Source of the DNA: Vibrio gazogenes
GTDB taxonomy: Bacteria; Pseudomonadota; Gammaproteobacteria; Enterobacterales; Vibrionaceae
NCBI RefSeq assembly: GCF_002196515.1
Contig: NZ_CP018835.1
Span: forward strand, 2,232,001 to 2,296,000
Direction of reading: 5' to 3'
Length of the DNA stretch: 64,000 bases
Shown here: positions 32,106-43,260 of the stretch, piece by piece
How the letters are laid out: every line of letters starts with the position of its first letter
Numbering within the stretch: position 1 is the stretch's first letter
Made by a program: the position numbers and the translations under genes
The notes under the pieces: model-generated
Database searches by the model: none
The model's input: only the letters and a program-made list of their open reading frames with translations
What the model was told of the DNA's origin: nothing

Positions 32106-32159
32106 GCCAGCTTAAAAGGCCGTGACGCTGAAATCAATACAGAACAGAGAACTCAGATA

Positions 32160-32984
32160 ATGAAGCAATGTGCAAAACATAAGGTTGTGTGGCAAACCAT
32201 TGTTCAAGAAGCCCGGGAGATGACGGAACAAGAACCGATGCTGGCGAGTTTCTATCATGCGACGATCATTAAACATGATAGCTTGTCTGCCGCTCTGAGT
32301 TATATTCTGGCGAATAAACTACATACGATTTCGATGCCGGCAATGGCTGTCAGAGAAGTTGTTGAAGAGGCTTTTCAGTCAGACCCGGGTATTACAGAAT
32401 CAGCAGCTTGTGATATTTGTGCGACAGTAACGCGTGACCCTGCCGTCGATAAATATTCAATTCCTTTGCTCTATCTGAAAGGCTTCCATGCTTTGCAAGG
32501 GTATCGAGTGGCTAATTGGCTCTGGAAACAAGGCCGGACAACACTGGCTGGTTACCTACAACATCAAATTTCAGTCGCTTGTCAGGTTGATATCCATCCC
32601 GCTGCTCGAATTGGGCGGGCGATCATGTTGGACCACGCGACTGGTATCGTGATTGGTGAGACTGCTGTTGTTGAAAATGATGTCTCGATTCTACAGGATG
32701 TGACGCTTGGCGGAACCGGGAAAGAGTGTGGTGATCGACATCCGAAAATTCGCGAAGGGGTGATGATTGGCGCTGGCGCCAAAATTTTGGGCAACATCGA
32801 CATCGGTAAAGGCGCCAAGATTGGTTCTGGTTCTGTGGTTTTACAAGCGGTGCCTCCGCATACCACTGTTGCCGGTGTTCCCGCAAAAATTGTCGGACGG
32901 CCGCAAACTGACATGCCATCTCTGGATATGGACCAGCAGTTCAATGGTCATTCGCAGATGTTTGTTGGCGGGGATGGTATCTAG
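32160..32984 (+). CDS. cysE: Serine O-acetyltransferase CysE
   Basis: CysE makes O-acetylserine from serine and acetyl-CoA, the first committed step of cysteine synthesis. The 274-residue protein has the helical N-terminal domain and a C-terminal left-handed beta-helix of hexapeptide repeats, with the active-site segment MLDHATGIVIGETAVV and VTLGGTGK. The C-terminal residue is isoleucine (GGDGI), the tail that docks into CysK in known CysE-CysK complexes. Located 54 bases after gpsA. Confidence 0.97.
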   Translation: MKQCAKHKVVWQTIVQEAREMTEQEPMLASFYHATIIKHDSLSAALSYILANKLHTISMPAMAVREVVEEAFQSDPGITESAACDICATVTRDPAVDKYSIPLLYLKGFHALQGYRVANWLWKQGRTTLAGYLQHQISVACQVDIHPAARIGRAIMLDHATGIVIGETAVVENDVSILQDVTLGGTGKECGDRHPKIREGVMIGAGAKILGNIDIGKGAKIGSGSVVLQAVPPHTTVAGVPAKIVGRPQTDMPSLDMDQQFNGHSQMFVGGDGI

Positions 32985-33076
32985 CAAGATCATCCCCAAA
33001 AGATAAACTGGCGGTATCAAAGGGAATGCCATGTACCTGACGCTGTCAACGTTGATGTCCACATATCAGATAAAAC

Positions 33077-33105
33077 GACAAGGGATGCCACTGGCATCCC
33101 TTGTC
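33077..33105. terminator. Convergent-gene stem-loop
   Basis: A perfect 13-bp inverted repeat (GACAAGGGATGCC / GGCATCCCTTGTC) with a three-base loop lies between convergent cysE and aphA. No long T tract follows, so it is a probable but not typical bidirectional terminator. Confidence 0.7.
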
Positions 33106-33133
33106 ACTGTCAACGAGTATCGCTGTTAACGTA

Positions 33134-33673
33134 TTAAGCGAGTTCGTTTAATGTTTCCAGTGTTTCTTCTGCCCAATCAAGCCAAGCTTGGCGAGCCAGA
33201 AGATTACGGCGAAGCGTTAAACGCTCTAGTTTTTGCTGTTTATCCAGAGAGGCTGGGTTCGCATAGTAAGCGGCTTCAACTTCCTGATAATGCGCAACAA
33301 ACTTCTTCGATTCTTCGATCAGCTCAACCAGCTGTTCACGGTAAGGTTTCTCATCTTGTACAGAGCAAGCCATCAGCTTGGCACTGAACTCATCGCGAAC
33401 CGTCGGGTGTGCCGTTGGTTGATCAAACCATTGACTCAGAGCTTGGCGTCCGGCATCCGTAATCGAATAAACTTTACGATCCGGTTTACCTTCCTGAGGT
33501 TCCAATACGCAAGTGACAAGTCCCTGCTGACCCATTTTATTTAGTTCGCGATAAACTTGTTGGTGACTTGCTTTCCAAAAGTAACCGATACTTGAAGAGA
33601 ACTCTTTTGTAATATCGTATCCCGTCGCATCGCGTGTACTTAAAACAGTAAGAATAACGTGTGGTAATGACAT
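33134..33673 (-). CDS. aphA: PadR-family regulator AphA
   Basis: The 179-residue protein has the same length as V. cholerae AphA and starts MSLPHVILTVLSTRDATGYD, with the PadR winged helix (IGYFWKASHQQVYRELNKM about residues 29-47) and a C-terminal coiled dimerisation helix (LTLRRNLLARQAWLDWAEE). AphA is the low-cell-density master regulator of quorum sensing and activator of virulence or biofilm genes in vibrios. This gene is the strongest single marker that the window is Vibrionaceae. It is monocistronic with a long upstream region. Confidence 0.95.
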   Translation of the reverse strand: MSLPHVILTVLSTRDATGYDITKEFSSSIGYFWKASHQQVYRELNKMGQQGLVTCVLEPQEGKPDRKVYSITDAGRQALSQWFDQPTAHPTVRDEFSAKLMACSVQDEKPYREQLVELIEESKKFVAHYQEVEAAYYANPASLDKQQKLERLTLRRNLLARQAWLDWAEETLETLNELA

Positions 33674-34043
33674 GTCTTTAATCCAAATGGTTAATTAACA
33701 CAATGGGTTTGGATATTGCTGAGCTTTCTATGGCCCAATCTTAAATTCATCCAAACAATCACCGGCCTAAAATTAGTTGCCGGATATGTCACCTTAAAAG
33801 CCGTTCATCACCTAATTGTTAGTATAGTAAATTAATGTAACTTACTGACACTGACTGCAACGTCGTTATTTTATGGAAATGTTGCAGCGGTTGAATATTA
33901 TATCTAATAATAAGCAAAGAGTAGAATAAACGTGTGGAAAAATGCAAAAAAACTGATAAAAAGCTCAATTGATGGTTTTGTCAGAATAAAAGGCCGCACA
34001 AGTGCGACCTTTTGGGTTTTTTTCAGAATAATATTTTGATGCG
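33674..34043. other. Long intergenic region upstream of aphA, with ppc terminator
   Basis: This 370-bp AT-rich interval contains the aphA promoter region and no credible gene. Near its right end a stem (AAAAGGCCGCAC / GTGCGACCTTTT, 33988-34013, one internal mismatch) fits the terminator of ppc on the minus strand. No clear operator for LuxR-type regulators could be defined by eye. Confidence 0.6.
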
Positions 34044-36677
34044 TTACCCAGTGTTACGCATACCTGCTGCAATGCCAGCAATGGTGACCATCAATGCTTC
34101 TTCGAGTTCAGTGGGTGGTGCATCATATTGGCGTGTTCTGTAGAGCAATTCAGCCTGAAGCATATTCAACGGTTCCACATAGATATTTCGAAGGCGAATG
34201 GATTCTTGCCCCCACGGGTCGCTCTGCATCAGGTTTTCGTTGTTCTCGACATTCAGGACGGTTTGAATATCTTCTTGCAGTTGTGTCCGCAGTTGTTGCC
34301 CCAGCTTCCTCAGATGCTCATCGACAAGGCGTTCATCGTAGTACTGGGCAATCTCCAGATTACATTTTGAATATACCATCTCTAGCATTCCCAAGCGGGT
34401 TGAGAAAAATGGCCATTCACGACACATCTCTTCCAGAAGCGCCTGATGTCCTTTATCAATCGAATATTGAATCGCTTCCCCTGCACCGAGCCAAGCCGGT
34501 AATACCAGACGATTTTGACTCCAGGAGAAAATCCATGGAATGGCACGGAGACTTTCAACACCGCCATTTGGATTCCGTTTAGCAGGACGAGAGCCCAATG
34601 GTAGTTTGCCTAATTCCAGTTCGGGTGTCGCTTGTCGGAAATAGGGCACGAAGTCAGGCTCGCCACGGACAACTTTCCGGTAGGCTTCACACGAGACTTC
34701 AGATAAAACTTCCATCAAGTCACGCCATTCCTGTTTTGGTTCCGGAGGCGGCAATAAATTTGCTTCCAGAATCGCACTGGCATAAAGGTTGAAACTGTTG
34801 ATTGCGACGTCTGGCAAGCCTAATTTGAAGCGAATCATCTCGCCCTGTTCTGTGACGCGCAGACCACCTTTCAAACTCTTCGGTGGTTGTGATAGTAATG
34901 CTGCATGGGCCGGTGCACCACCACGTCCTAATGTCCCCCCGCGGCCATGGAACAAGGTCAGTTCGATACCTTCTTCTTCACTGACCTTCACTAAAGATTC
35001 CATCGCACTGTACTGTGCCCAACCTGCGGCCATAACACCGGCATCTTTGGCGGAATCTGAATATCCGATCATCACCATCTGATGATTCTGGATAAAGCCC
35101 CGATAGATATCGATCCCCATCAACTGACGGATGACGGACTCTGAACGATTGAGGTCGTCTAAAGTTTCGAACAATGGACACACATCCATACGGTAAGGGC
35201 AACCGGCTTCCTGAAGTAGCAAATGAACCGCAAGTACATCAGAGGCAGTTCTCGCCATTGAAATCACGTAGGCACCAAATGCTTCTTTCGGGTTTGCAGC
35301 GATGATCCGGCAAGTATCGAGCACTTCCTGAACGGGTTCTGATGGTTCCCAGTCCCGGGGAATCAGTGGGCGTTTAGAACTTAATTCATTGGTGAGGAAC
35401 GCAACTTTATCCTGTTCGCTCCATTGTTCATAATCGCCTAAGCCCAAATAACGAGTCAGTTCAGACAATACATCTGAATGGCGGGTACTTTCCTGACGAA
35501 TGTCGAGGCGCACGAGATGAACACCAAATGCTTTAATACGGCGCAGCGTATCTAACAGGGAACCATCGGCAATTGAGCCCATACCACATTCATGTAATGA
35601 CAGATAACAGGCGTACAGTGGTTCCCACAGTTGACTGACATTTTTCAGAGGTGCTTTTACCAGCAGTTGTTGGCCCTGAATCTTTTCACCGAGAATGTCG
35701 ATTGTTTCGGTCAACAACTGGCGAATATCTTTCAGGATAGCGCGGTAAGGTTCGTGTTCTTCTTCACCTGCGAGGCTGCGAACTTGATCGTTACACTTGG
35801 TCATCGACAGTTCGCTGATCAGTTCATTGACATCTCGCAGATACAAATCAGCCGCTTTCCAACGGGAAAGTAATAACACTTCACGGGTGATTTTGTGTGT
35901 GACGAATGGGTTGCCGTCTCGGTCTCCCCCCATCCAGGAAGAGAAGTGGACGGGACGGGCATCTATCGGGAGCCCTTCTCCCAAGTAATCTTCGAGCCGG
36001 TCGTCCAGTTCACGCAGAAATTCAGGTACGGCTTCCCAGAGTGAATTCTCAACGACTGCGAATCCCCATTTGGCTTCATCCATCGGGGTCGGACGTTGTT
36101 TACGAATCACATCCGAGTGCCAGAATTGGGCGATCAACTGTTCGAGACGACGTTCTGCTTTGTTGCGTTCTTTGGGAGCCAGTTCACTGAGTTCCAGACT
36201 CGACAGACACTGATTAATTTTGACCAGCTTGTTGATCATGGTGCGGCGGGTAATTTCCGTCGGGTGAGCGGTCAGTACCAGTTCGATGTTCAAATCACGA
36301 ATCGCTTGCGCGGTGTCCAGCCGACTGACCTTCTTTTCGGTCAGTTTATTAAAGAGTCCGCTGATCGCGTCAGGCGTGCAAATATGAGCGTCACAGTGGC
36401 GAGAAATCGTATGATATTGTTCGGCAATATTCGTTAAATTCAAAAACTGGTTAAATGCCCGGGCGACCGGGGCAATTTGATCATCAGATAGGCTTTTGAT
36501 CTCTTCGACCAAGGTGTCCCGATCAGATGGGTGACCGTCTTTGAGGGATTTCGAGAGTTTCCGTATCGTCTCTACTTTTTCTAAAATAACGCTGCCATCG
36601 GCATCGAGAATTGTCTTGCCGAGCAATCTCCCGAGCATGCTTACGTTACTTTTTAGCGCTGCATATTTTTCGTTCAT
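34044..36677 (-). CDS. ppc: Phosphoenolpyruvate carboxylase
   Basis: PEP carboxylase replenishes oxaloacetate from PEP and bicarbonate. The 877-residue protein begins [20 protein letters not shown] and has the catalytic histidine segment [12 protein letters not shown], the glycine-rich loop [16 protein letters not shown] and the C-terminal RNTG end, as in E. coli Ppc. The start at 36677 is chosen by similarity to Ppc proteins and because an upstream ACAATGCAGGATGAC-type purine stretch (AGGATGAC) precedes it; the 11-codon extension is not conserved. Confidence 0.97.
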   Translation of the reverse strand: MNEKYAALKSNVSMLGRLLGKTILDADGSVILEKVETIRKLSKSLKDGHPSDRDTLVEEIKSLSDDQIAPVARAFNQFLNLTNIAEQYHTISRHCDAHICTPDAISGLFNKLTEKKVSRLDTAQAIRDLNIELVLTAHPTEITRRTMINKLVKINQCLSSLELSELAPKERNKAERRLEQLIAQFWHSDVIRKQRPTPMDEAKWGFAVVENSLWEAVPEFLRELDDRLEDYLGEGLPIDARPVHFSSWMGGDRDGNPFVTHKITREVLLLSRWKAADLYLRDVNELISELSMTKCNDQVRSLAGEEEHEPYRAILKDIRQLLTETIDILGEKIQGQQLLVKAPLKNVSQLWEPLYACYLSLHECGMGSIADGSLLDTLRRIKAFGVHLVRLDIRQESTRHSDVLSELTRYLGLGDYEQWSEQDKVAFLTNELSSKRPLIPRDWEPSEPVQEVLDTCRIIAANPKEAFGAYVISMARTASDVLAVHLLLQEAGCPYRMDVCPLFETLDDLNRSESVIRQLMGIDIYRGFIQNHQMVMIGYSDSAKDAGVMAAGWAQYSAMESLVKVSEEEGIELTLFHGRGGTLGRGGAPAHAALLSQPPKSLKGGLRVTEQGEMIRFKLGLPDVAINSFNLYASAILEANLLPPPEPKQEWRDLMEVLSEVSCEAYRKVVRGEPDFVPYFRQATPELELGKLPLGSRPAKRNPNGGVESLRAIPWIFSWSQNRLVLPAWLGAGEAIQYSIDKGHQALLEEMCREWPFFSTRLGMLEMVYSKCNLEIAQYYDERLVDEHLRKLGQQLRTQLQEDIQTVLNVENNENLMQSDPWGQESIRLRNIYVEPLNMLQAELLYRTRQYDAPPTELEEALMVTIAGIAAGMRNTG

Positions 36678-36850
36678 TGTCATCCTGCCTTGAAAAAAAA
36701 CTACATCCAATGTTCTTGTTTGATCTTGCTATATCGTGGATTTTCTCCGGTCAAACTCCATATAGAGTAACAATATTCTGTTTGTTGTCTATACGAATAG
36801 ATTAAATAATAAATGGAATTTAAGCGTTTTTTGTTGAAAGTTTCTTTCAG

Positions 36851-36885
36851 AATGGCCTAAACGGTTAACTCTGTTTCAGGCCATT
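36851..36885. terminator. Stem-loop downstream of argE
   Basis: An 8-bp stem (AATGGCCT / AGGCCATT) with a further AAAC/GTTT pairing lies in the gap between argE and ppc. The T tract is weak in both directions. The rest of this 297-bp gap shows only the ppc promoter region. Confidence 0.5.
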
Positions 36886-36974
36886 TATGTGCTTCAATAT
36901 GCGACCGATGTCAAAGCAATGTTGATGGCATCATGCATGCGATACATTGCGATCAGTCCGCATTGTTATCCGGT

Positions 36975-38111
36975 TCAAAAACAATATTTGTAAATCGATT
37001 TGGTCAGTAAATCAATCGTCGGATCAATGTACTCAAAAGCAAGAAATTCATCTGGCTGGTGGGCTTGGTCGATTGAGCCCGGACCCATCACGAGCGTTGG
37101 ACAGAGTTGTTGCAGATAAGGTGCTTCGGTACAGTAGTTGACCGTTTCGGCTTCTCGTCCGCTGAGCTGATGAATTTGTTCGACGAATGGATGATCTTTC
37201 TGACACTCATACCCGGGAATTGAATCATGCAATGGTTTCATTTCGATGCGACCAGGCCATTTGGCTTCCAGTTCCTGAAGCGACTCGCGCAGCAGATGAT
37301 CAAGCCCTTCGAGACTCATCCCCGGGAGCGGTCTGACATCATAGTGCAGTTCACAACAGCCACAGATCCGGTTCGCACTGTCTCCACCATGAATATGACC
37401 CAGGTTGAGCGTTGGTGTCGGTACTTCAAACCCCGGATGATGGTAGGTTTTGATCAGCCGTTCCCGGACTTGCATCAGGGTAAATAGGATCTCATGCATG
37501 ATTTCAATCGCATTCACACCCAATGCCGGATTTGATGAATGCCCTGATTTACCGGTCACACGGATCGCATTGGCAACATGGCCTTTATGCGCATAGACCG
37601 GGATAAGGCTGGTAGGTTCACCGATGATACAGTAGTCCGGTTTAAATGGCGCACTCTCGGTAAAATGGCGTGCGCCCATCATGGTGGTTTCTTCATCACA
37701 GGTTGCCAGCACATAGAGTGGTTTGGTTTGCTTCTGCCAGTCAACTTTTTGCACCGCTTCTATAATAAAGGCAAAGAATCCTTTCATATCTGCGGTACCC
37801 AGCCCGTAAAAACGCTGGTTTGATTCAGTCAGTTCATGAGGATTGAAATTCCACTGACCTTCATCGAAGGGGACGGTATCACTATGACCAGATAATAGCA
37901 GCCCTCCCTCACCATCTCCTTTTTTGGCAATAAGGTTGTGTTTATGAGGTGCAACAGTGTCGATTTGTACGGAGAAACCTAAGGTGCTCAGCCAGTCTGA
38001 AAGCTTTGCAATCACGGCTTCATTGCCTTCATCCCAGCTTGGATCTGTCGAGCTAATGGAAGAGGTTGAAATGAGGTCTTGATAAACGGCCTTGAATTTA
38101 GGGAATTGCAT
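36975..38111 (-). CDS. argE: Acetylornithine deacetylase
   Basis: ArgE removes the acetyl group from N-acetylornithine in linear arginine biosynthesis. The 378-residue metallopeptidase-family (M20) protein has the metal-binding [12 protein letters not shown] motif (His near 80), the catalytic glutamates in [11 protein letters not shown] and the IIGEPTSL segment. It is divergent from argCBGH, with a shared regulatory region between, which is the usual gammaproteobacterial layout. The presence of ArgE indicates that this organism uses the linear route. Confidence 0.96.
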   Translation of the reverse strand: MQFPKFKAVYQDLISTSSISSTDPSWDEGNEAVIAKLSDWLSTLGFSVQIDTVAPHKHNLIAKKGDGEGGLLLSGHSDTVPFDEGQWNFNPHELTESNQRFYGLGTADMKGFFAFIIEAVQKVDWQKQTKPLYVLATCDEETTMMGARHFTESAPFKPDYCIIGEPTSLIPVYAHKGHVANAIRVTGKSGHSSNPALGVNAIEIMHEILFTLMQVRERLIKTYHHPGFEVPTPTLNLGHIHGGDSANRICGCCELHYDVRPLPGMSLEGLDHLLRESLQELEAKWPGRIEMKPLHDSIPGYECQKDHPFVEQIHQLSGREAETVNYCTEAPYLQQLCPTLVMGPGSIDQAHQPDEFLAFEYIDPTIDLLTKSIYKYCF

Positions 38112-38158
38112 AGAATCTTTGCTCCTGCTATTGACAGAGTTAGGCTGAGAGGGTAAAA

Positions 38159-38274
38159 AGCATATTAAATCATTTTTTTTGAATAAAAAACCATAAATAA
38201 GCGAAAAACAGCATATTAATAATCATTTTTCGTTTGGTATTTAACCAGGACATGCGTGTTTGAACTGATGTTCA
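38159..38274. promoter_or_regulatory. Candidate ArgR operator region between argE and argC
   Basis: Two motifs resemble the ARG box (TGAAT-N4-ATTCA). AGCATATTAAATCA at 38159-38172 matches 7 of 10 defined positions, and TGAACTGATGTTCA at 38261-38274 is a perfect inverted repeat one base off at symmetric positions. A near copy, AGCATATTAATAATCA, lies at 38210. Their place in the divergent promoter region fits ArgR control of argE and argCBGH, but spacing is not the usual 21 bp. Confidence 0.5.
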
Positions 38275-38359
38275 AGTGTTGAATCAAACACCCAACCGTT
38301 GCATTAAAAGATAACGCGTTTCACTCAAAGATACAGTCAAAAAAATCGGATGCAGGGAT

Positions 38360-39364
38360 ATGTTAAAAACAACCATTATCGGAGCCAGTGGATACACAGG
38401 TGCAGAGCTTGCCCTGATGGTCCATCAACATCCTGAGCTAACGCTATCAGGTTTGTATGTTTCAGCCAATAGTGTGGATGCGGGAAAACCCATCGCTCAA
38501 TTGCATGGACAACTGGCCGGTCGTATTGATATGCCGGTTCAGGCATTGCTCGATCCGGAACAAGTTGCTCAGGAATCGGATGTGGTCTTTTTAGCGACTG
38601 CACATGAAGTCAGCCATGACCTTGCGCCAATTTTTCTGGCGCATCAGTGCCAGGTGTTTGACTTATCTGGTGCATACCGTGTTAATCATCCCGATTTTTA
38701 TACGGATTTCTATGGTTTTGAGCATCAGCATCAGGCCTATTTAGATCAGGCAGCGTATGGTCTGGCGGAGTGGAATCAAGCGGCGATTCAGTCCAGTCAG
38801 CTTGTCGCTGTTGCCGGGTGTTATACCACAGCCGCACAACTTGGCATTAAGCCTTTGCTCGTTTCTGAACTGGTGGATACACAGCAGTGGCCGGTGATTA
38901 ATGCGACGAGTGGTGTATCAGGTGCGGGTCGTAAAGCGACCATGACCAATAGTTTTTGTGAAGTGAGTTTACAGGCTTACGGTGTTTTTACGCATCGTCA
39001 TCAACCTGAAATTGTTGCTCATTTAGGATGTGATGTGATTTTTACCCCTCATCTGGGTAACTTTAAACGTGGCATTCTGGCAACGATCACCATGAAGCTG
39101 AAACCCGGAGTCTCGACAGCAGATGTAACCGCAGCCTTTACACAAGCTTATGCAGATAAGCCTGCGGTACGTTTATGCGGTGAGACCCTGCCTCGATTAC
39201 AACATGTTGTGAATTCGCCATTCTGCGATATCGGCTGGAAAGTGCAGGGTGAGCATGTGATTGTGATTTCAGCAATCGATAATTTGTTGAAGGGGGCTTC
39301 CAGTCAGGCAATGCAGTGTCTGAATATTCACTATGGTTACCCTGAACTGACCGCATTAATCTGA
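38360..39364 (+). CDS. argC: N-acetyl-gamma-glutamyl-phosphate reductase
   Basis: ArgC reduces N-acetylglutamyl-phosphate to the semialdehyde with NADPH. The 334-residue protein has the dinucleotide motif [12 protein letters not shown] (about 7-18) and the catalytic cysteine in [12 protein letters not shown] (about 153). The histidine motif HRHQPEI follows. It starts the argCBGH operon; argB begins seven bases after its stop. Confidence 0.97.
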   Translation: MLKTTIIGASGYTGAELALMVHQHPELTLSGLYVSANSVDAGKPIAQLHGQLAGRIDMPVQALLDPEQVAQESDVVFLATAHEVSHDLAPIFLAHQCQVFDLSGAYRVNHPDFYTDFYGFEHQHQAYLDQAAYGLAEWNQAAIQSSQLVAVAGCYTTAAQLGIKPLLVSELVDTQQWPVINATSGVSGAGRKATMTNSFCEVSLQAYGVFTHRHQPEIVAHLGCDVIFTPHLGNFKRGILATITMKLKPGVSTADVTAAFTQAYADKPAVRLCGETLPRLQHVVNSPFCDIGWKVQGEHVIVISAIDNLLKGASSQAMQCLNIHYGYPELTALI

Positions 39365-39371
39365 GGAACAC

Positions 39372-40166
39372 ATGGAACAATTATCTCATCCGGTTGTAAT
39401 TAAGCTTGGTGGCGCGGTACTGGGAAGTAGCGAAACACTGGCAAAGCTTTTTGAAACAGTGGCACAGTATCAGCAGCGTCGTCCGATTGTGATTGTTCAT
39501 GGCGGGGGATATCTCGTCGATGAACTGATGGCTAAGCTTCAATTCGCGACCGTCAAGAAGCATGGCCTTCGCGTGACACCTTATGATCAGATACCGTTTA
39601 TTACTGGTGCATTAGCCGGTACAGCCAATAAAATGCTGCAAGGCGAAGCGATCAAAAGTGGCTTGAAAGCCGTTGGCTTATGTTTGGGAGATGCTGGGTT
39701 GTGTCAGGTCGAAGAACTCGATCCCGCGCTTGGTGCTGTCGGGCGACCATCTGCCGGTGACCCGACCATTGTGAATGCAATCATGCAGGCGGGCGGTGTA
39801 CCGATTATCAGTTCAATCGGTCTGACCGCCAGCGGACAAATGATGAATGTGAACGCTGATGATGCGGCTGTTGCCGTTGCCAAAACACTGCATGCTGAAT
39901 TGGTACTGCTTTCCGATGTCAGTGGGGTGTTGGATGAGAACAAACAGTTAATTCCTCAACTGAATGGACAGCAAGCCAATCAGCTCATCGCCGATGGTGT
40001 GATCACCGATGGTATGATTGTTAAAGTGAAAGCGGCACTGGAAGCGGCTGATGATTTAGGCCGTGCGATCACGGTTGCCGGTTGGAGAACCCCAGAATTG
40101 CTGGCTCATCTGTTTTCTGGTGGCCAACACAGTGTCGGAACAAGTTTTTATCCCACAACAAAATAG
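39372..40166 (+). CDS. argB: Acetylglutamate kinase
   Basis: ArgB phosphorylates N-acetylglutamate. The 264-residue amino-acid kinase has [13 protein letters not shown] near residue 12, [14 protein letters not shown] and the [16 protein letters not shown] and [11 protein letters not shown] segments. It lacks the N-terminal helix found in feedback-inhibited cyclic-pathway kinases, consistent with the linear route indicated by argE. GAGGAACAC precedes the ATG. Confidence 0.96.
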   Translation: MEQLSHPVVIKLGGAVLGSSETLAKLFETVAQYQQRRPIVIVHGGGYLVDELMAKLQFATVKKHGLRVTPYDQIPFITGALAGTANKMLQGEAIKSGLKAVGLCLGDAGLCQVEELDPALGAVGRPSAGDPTIVNAIMQAGGVPIISSIGLTASGQMMNVNADDAAVAVAKTLHAELVLLSDVSGVLDENKQLIPQLNGQQANQLIADGVITDGMIVKVKAALEAADDLGRAITVAGWRTPELLAHLFSGGQHSVGTSFYPTTK

Positions 40167-40267
40167 TTTCATTCAACAGACTGTTTTGTTTCAATAGATT
40201 TTTTACAGAGTAGAAACGCTTGGCGCTGACCGCCATGTGCAGAGCTGAGATATTGGAGAAGAAATTT

Positions 40268-41485
40268 ATGAGTAAGGTTCAAGTTAACAAAGTTGTTGTT
40301 GCATACTCTGGCGGTCTGGATACGTCAGTCATTATCCCATGGTTAAAAGAAAACTATGGCTGTGAAGTGGTCGCATTTGTTGCTGATGTTGGTCAAGGTG
40401 CCGAGGAACTGGTCGGGATCGAAGAGAAAGCGATTGCTTCCGGTGCATCTGAATGTCACGTCGTTGACCTGAAAGATGAATTTGTTGCGGAATATATCTA
40501 CCCAAGTCTGAAAACCGGCGCGTACTACGAAGGGAAATATCTGCTGGGTACTTCAATGGCTCGTCCGGTCATTGCCAAGGCTCAGGTTGAAGTGGCACGT
40601 AAAGTGGGAGCTGATGCACTCGCGCACGGCTGTACCGGAAAAGGGAATGATCAGGTTCGTTTCGAAGGTGCCTTCTCTGCATTGGCACCGGATCTTCATG
40701 TGATTGCGCCATGGCGTGAATGGGATCTGGAAAGCCGTGAAGAGTGTCTCGATTATCTGGCTGAGCGTAATATCCCTTGTGCGGCATCGCTGACAAAAAT
40801 CTATTCGCGTGATGCAAACGCATGGCACATCTCGACTGAAGGTGGTGTTCTGGAAAGCACTTGGAATGCACCGAATGATGATTGCTGGGCATGGACCGTT
40901 GATCCGAAAAAAGCACCGGATGCAGCGGAAACCGTGACACTGAAAATCGAAAATGGTGAAGTGGTTGCCGTTGATGGTCAAGCCATGTCGCCTTATGAAG
41001 TGCTGGTTTGCCTGAATGAGAAAGGTGCTAAGCACGGTGTCGGCCGGATCGATATCGTCGAAAACCGTCTGGTCGGTATGAAATCTCGCGGTTGTTATGA
41101 AACTCCGGGAGGCACCATCATGATGGAAGCCCTGCGTTCTGTTGAGCAACTGGTGCTGGATAAAACTGCGTTCGAATTCCGTGAAGAGATTGGTATCAAA
41201 GCATCCCATCTGATTTATGATGGTCGTTGGTTTACGCCGTTACGTGAGTCGGTGTTTGCTGCCGCTGAGTCATTGGCAAAAGACGTCAATGGTGATGTCG
41301 TGATTGAACTGTACAAAGGTCATGCAACTGCGATTCAGAAGCGCTCTCCAAACAGCCTGTATTCAGAAGAGTTTGCGACCTTTGGTGCCGATGACGTCTA
41401 TGACCAGAGTCACGCAGGTGGATTTATCCGTCTATACTCTCTGTCAAGTCGCATCAGATCGCTGAATGCAGCAAAACAAAAATAA
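40268..41485 (+). CDS. argG: Argininosuccinate synthase
   Basis: ArgG joins citrulline and aspartate with ATP. The 405-residue protein begins [20 protein letters not shown], with the P-loop AYSGGLDTS near residue 12, and has [14 protein letters not shown] and [12 protein letters not shown] segments. The start at 40268 is supported by GGAGAAGAAATTT; an upstream in-frame extension is unconserved. There is a 101-bp gap from argB with no argF, as argF is not in this cluster. Confidence 0.97.
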   Translation: MSKVQVNKVVVAYSGGLDTSVIIPWLKENYGCEVVAFVADVGQGAEELVGIEEKAIASGASECHVVDLKDEFVAEYIYPSLKTGAYYEGKYLLGTSMARPVIAKAQVEVARKVGADALAHGCTGKGNDQVRFEGAFSALAPDLHVIAPWREWDLESREECLDYLAERNIPCAASLTKIYSRDANAWHISTEGGVLESTWNAPNDDCWAWTVDPKKAPDAAETVTLKIENGEVVAVDGQAMSPYEVLVCLNEKGAKHGVGRIDIVENRLVGMKSRGCYETPGGTIMMEALRSVEQLVLDKTAFEFREEIGIKASHLIYDGRWFTPLRESVFAAAESLAKDVNGDVVIELYKGHATAIQKRSPNSLYSEEFATFGADDVYDQSHAGGFIRLYSLSSRIRSLNAAKQK

Positions 41486-41515
41486 CTAGCAACGTTGGCG
41501 TGCAATAAAAAAGGA

Positions 41516-41543
41516 GGATCCGGACTTTGGTCCGGATCCCTTT
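41516..41543 (+). terminator. Strong stem-loop between argG and argH
   Basis: A perfect 10-bp GC-rich stem (GGATCCGGAC / GTCCGGATCC) with a TTTG loop and following CTTTTCTCTTT lies between argG and argH. It looks like an intrinsic terminator inside the arg operon, so argH may be partly uncoupled from argCBG by readthrough or have its own promoter. Confidence 0.8.
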
Positions 41544-41580
41544 TCTCTTTAATAAAGATGTAAATGGCAGGAGAGATGTA

Positions 41581-42963
41581 ATGGCATTATGGGGTGGTCG
41601 GTTTACTCAGGCAGCAGATACAAGATTTAAAGACTTCAATGATTCTCTTCGTTTTGACTACCGTCTGGCTGAGCAGGATATTGTCGGTTCAGTGGCTTGG
41701 TCGAAAGCATTATTATCCGTCAATGTGCTGACACAAGAAGAGCAACAGAAGTTAGAAGTGGCACTCAACGAGTTAAAAGCCGCTGTGGTTGCAGACCCAG
41801 AACAGATTTTGCGTTCAGATGCTGAAGATATCCATTCATGGGTTGAACAGCAGTTGATTGATCGGGTTGGTGATCTGGGCAAAAAATTACATACTGGCCG
41901 TTCGAGAAACGATCAGGTGGCGACCGATTTGAAACTATGGTGTCGTGCTCAGGGAGAAGTGTTACTTGATGCGCTACAGCGTTTGCAGCACAAAATGGTT
42001 GAGGTTGCCCAAGCCAATCAAACCACAGTATTGCCGGGATATACCCACTTACAACGTGCTCAGCCGGTTACATTTGCACATTGGTGTTTGGCGTATTTGG
42101 AGATGTTCGAGCGGGATGGTTCACGTTTGCAAGATGCGCTGCAACGCCTGAATACCTGCCCGTTGGGCTCGGGTGCTTTAGCTGGGACAGCTTATGCGAT
42201 TGATCGTGAGCAATTGGCCCAGTCACTGGATTTTCAACGTGCAACCCGTAACTCTTTAGACGCCGTCTCCGATCGGGATCATGTCATGGAGTTGATGTCG
42301 GTTGCGTCGCTCTCGATGCTGCATTTGTCTCGTCTGGCAGAAGACCTGATCTTCTATAATTCGGGCGAAGCCGGATTTGTTGAACTTGCGGATACCGTGA
42401 CGTCAGGCTCTTCTCTGATGCCACAGAAGAAAAATCCAGATGCACTGGAATTGATTCGCGGTAAAACGGGGCGTGTTTATGGCGCACTGGCTGGCATGAT
42501 GATGACGGTCAAGGCGTTGCCGCTGGCATACAATAAAGACATGCAGGAAGACAAAGAAGGCCTGTTTGATGCTTTGGATACTTGGTATGACTGTCTTGAG
42601 ATGACGGCACTTTGCTTTGAAGGCATTCAGATCAATGGCGAACGGACGTTAGAAGCGGCAAAACAAGGCTATGCGAACGCAACCGAGCTGGCGGATTATC
42701 TTGTTGCGAAAGGAATTCCATTCCGTGAAGCACACCATATTGTCGGTGTCGCTGTTGTGGGGGCGATTGCCAAAGGCTGTGCGCTGGAAGAGTTGTCTCT
42801 GGATGAGCTCCGGGAGTTTTCTTCCGTGATTGATGAGGATGTCTACGGGACGCTGACGATTGATTCTTGCCTGAAACAGCGTTGTGCTTTAGGTGGTGTT
42901 TCGCCAAAGCAAGTGGCTCATGCCGTTGAGCAGGCGCAACAACGTTTGAGTGATAAGGATTAA
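41581..42963 (+). CDS. argH: Argininosuccinate lyase, not fused to ArgA
   Basis: ArgH splits argininosuccinate into arginine and fumarate. The 460-residue protein begins [16 protein letters not shown] and has the superfamily motif [16 protein letters not shown] near residue 280 and the [16 protein letters not shown] segment. GGCAGGAGAGATGTA before the ATG at 41581 fixes the start. In many marine vibrios and relatives argH carries a C-terminal N-acetylglutamate synthase domain (argHA, about 620 residues). Here the protein stops at QRLSDKD with no such extension, so acetylglutamate must be made elsewhere. Confidence 0.95.
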   Translation: MALWGGRFTQAADTRFKDFNDSLRFDYRLAEQDIVGSVAWSKALLSVNVLTQEEQQKLEVALNELKAAVVADPEQILRSDAEDIHSWVEQQLIDRVGDLGKKLHTGRSRNDQVATDLKLWCRAQGEVLLDALQRLQHKMVEVAQANQTTVLPGYTHLQRAQPVTFAHWCLAYLEMFERDGSRLQDALQRLNTCPLGSGALAGTAYAIDREQLAQSLDFQRATRNSLDAVSDRDHVMELMSVASLSMLHLSRLAEDLIFYNSGEAGFVELADTVTSGSSLMPQKKNPDALELIRGKTGRVYGALAGMMMTVKALPLAYNKDMQEDKEGLFDALDTWYDCLEMTALCFEGIQINGERTLEAAKQGYANATELADYLVAKGIPFREAHHIVGVAVVGAIAKGCALEELSLDELREFSSVIDEDVYGTLTIDSCLKQRCALGGVSPKQVAHAVEQAQQRLSDKD

Positions 42964-43260
42964 AAATTACGGTTCTTGTCAGTGATTTGAGCTGATATCG
43001 GATGTGAACGGCTCATCAAATCAGCTTTGGTGAGCTGCCGCGAACGAATGATCAAAAAAGATCGATTTTTTTTGGAACCAATTAAAAAAGGCAGGGTCTA
43101 CCTTTATACCACTGCTTTTTCTTAGATGAATCTAAGAGGCCCCGAGACTGATTTTGGTCTTGGGGCTTTTTCTTTCCGGCAGATTTTCTTTCTGATCGAT
43201 TTGGTTGCCGGGAAGACGGTTATCTTATCAATGATAAGCGCTTGTCCATTGATGTTTGGC
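42964..43260. other. Structured non-coding gap after argH
   Basis: This 297-bp interval between convergent argH and DUF3624 holds no credible gene. It contains three hairpin-forming segments in a row: a weak one at 43086-43120 (GGCAG...CTGCTTTTT), CTTAGAT/ATCTAAG at 43121-43136 and the strong terminator at 43137-43171. It may be only the argH terminator region or could include a small RNA. Confidence 0.5.
43137..43171 (+). terminator. Strong terminator downstream of argH
   Basis: A GC-rich stem (AGGCCCCGAGAC / GTCTTGGGGCTT, one G-T pair) with an 8-base loop and T5 run. It is oriented to stop plus-strand transcription. Confidence 0.92.

Noticed and set aside
40553..41209. 218-residue frame antisense to argG
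   Set aside because: Opposite strand of a clear gene with conserved motifs; no independent signal.
43040..43120. Promoter for a small RNA after argH
   Set aside because: TTGGAA and TTTATA were seen but their spacing is about 25 bases, far from 17, so no promoter is claimed.
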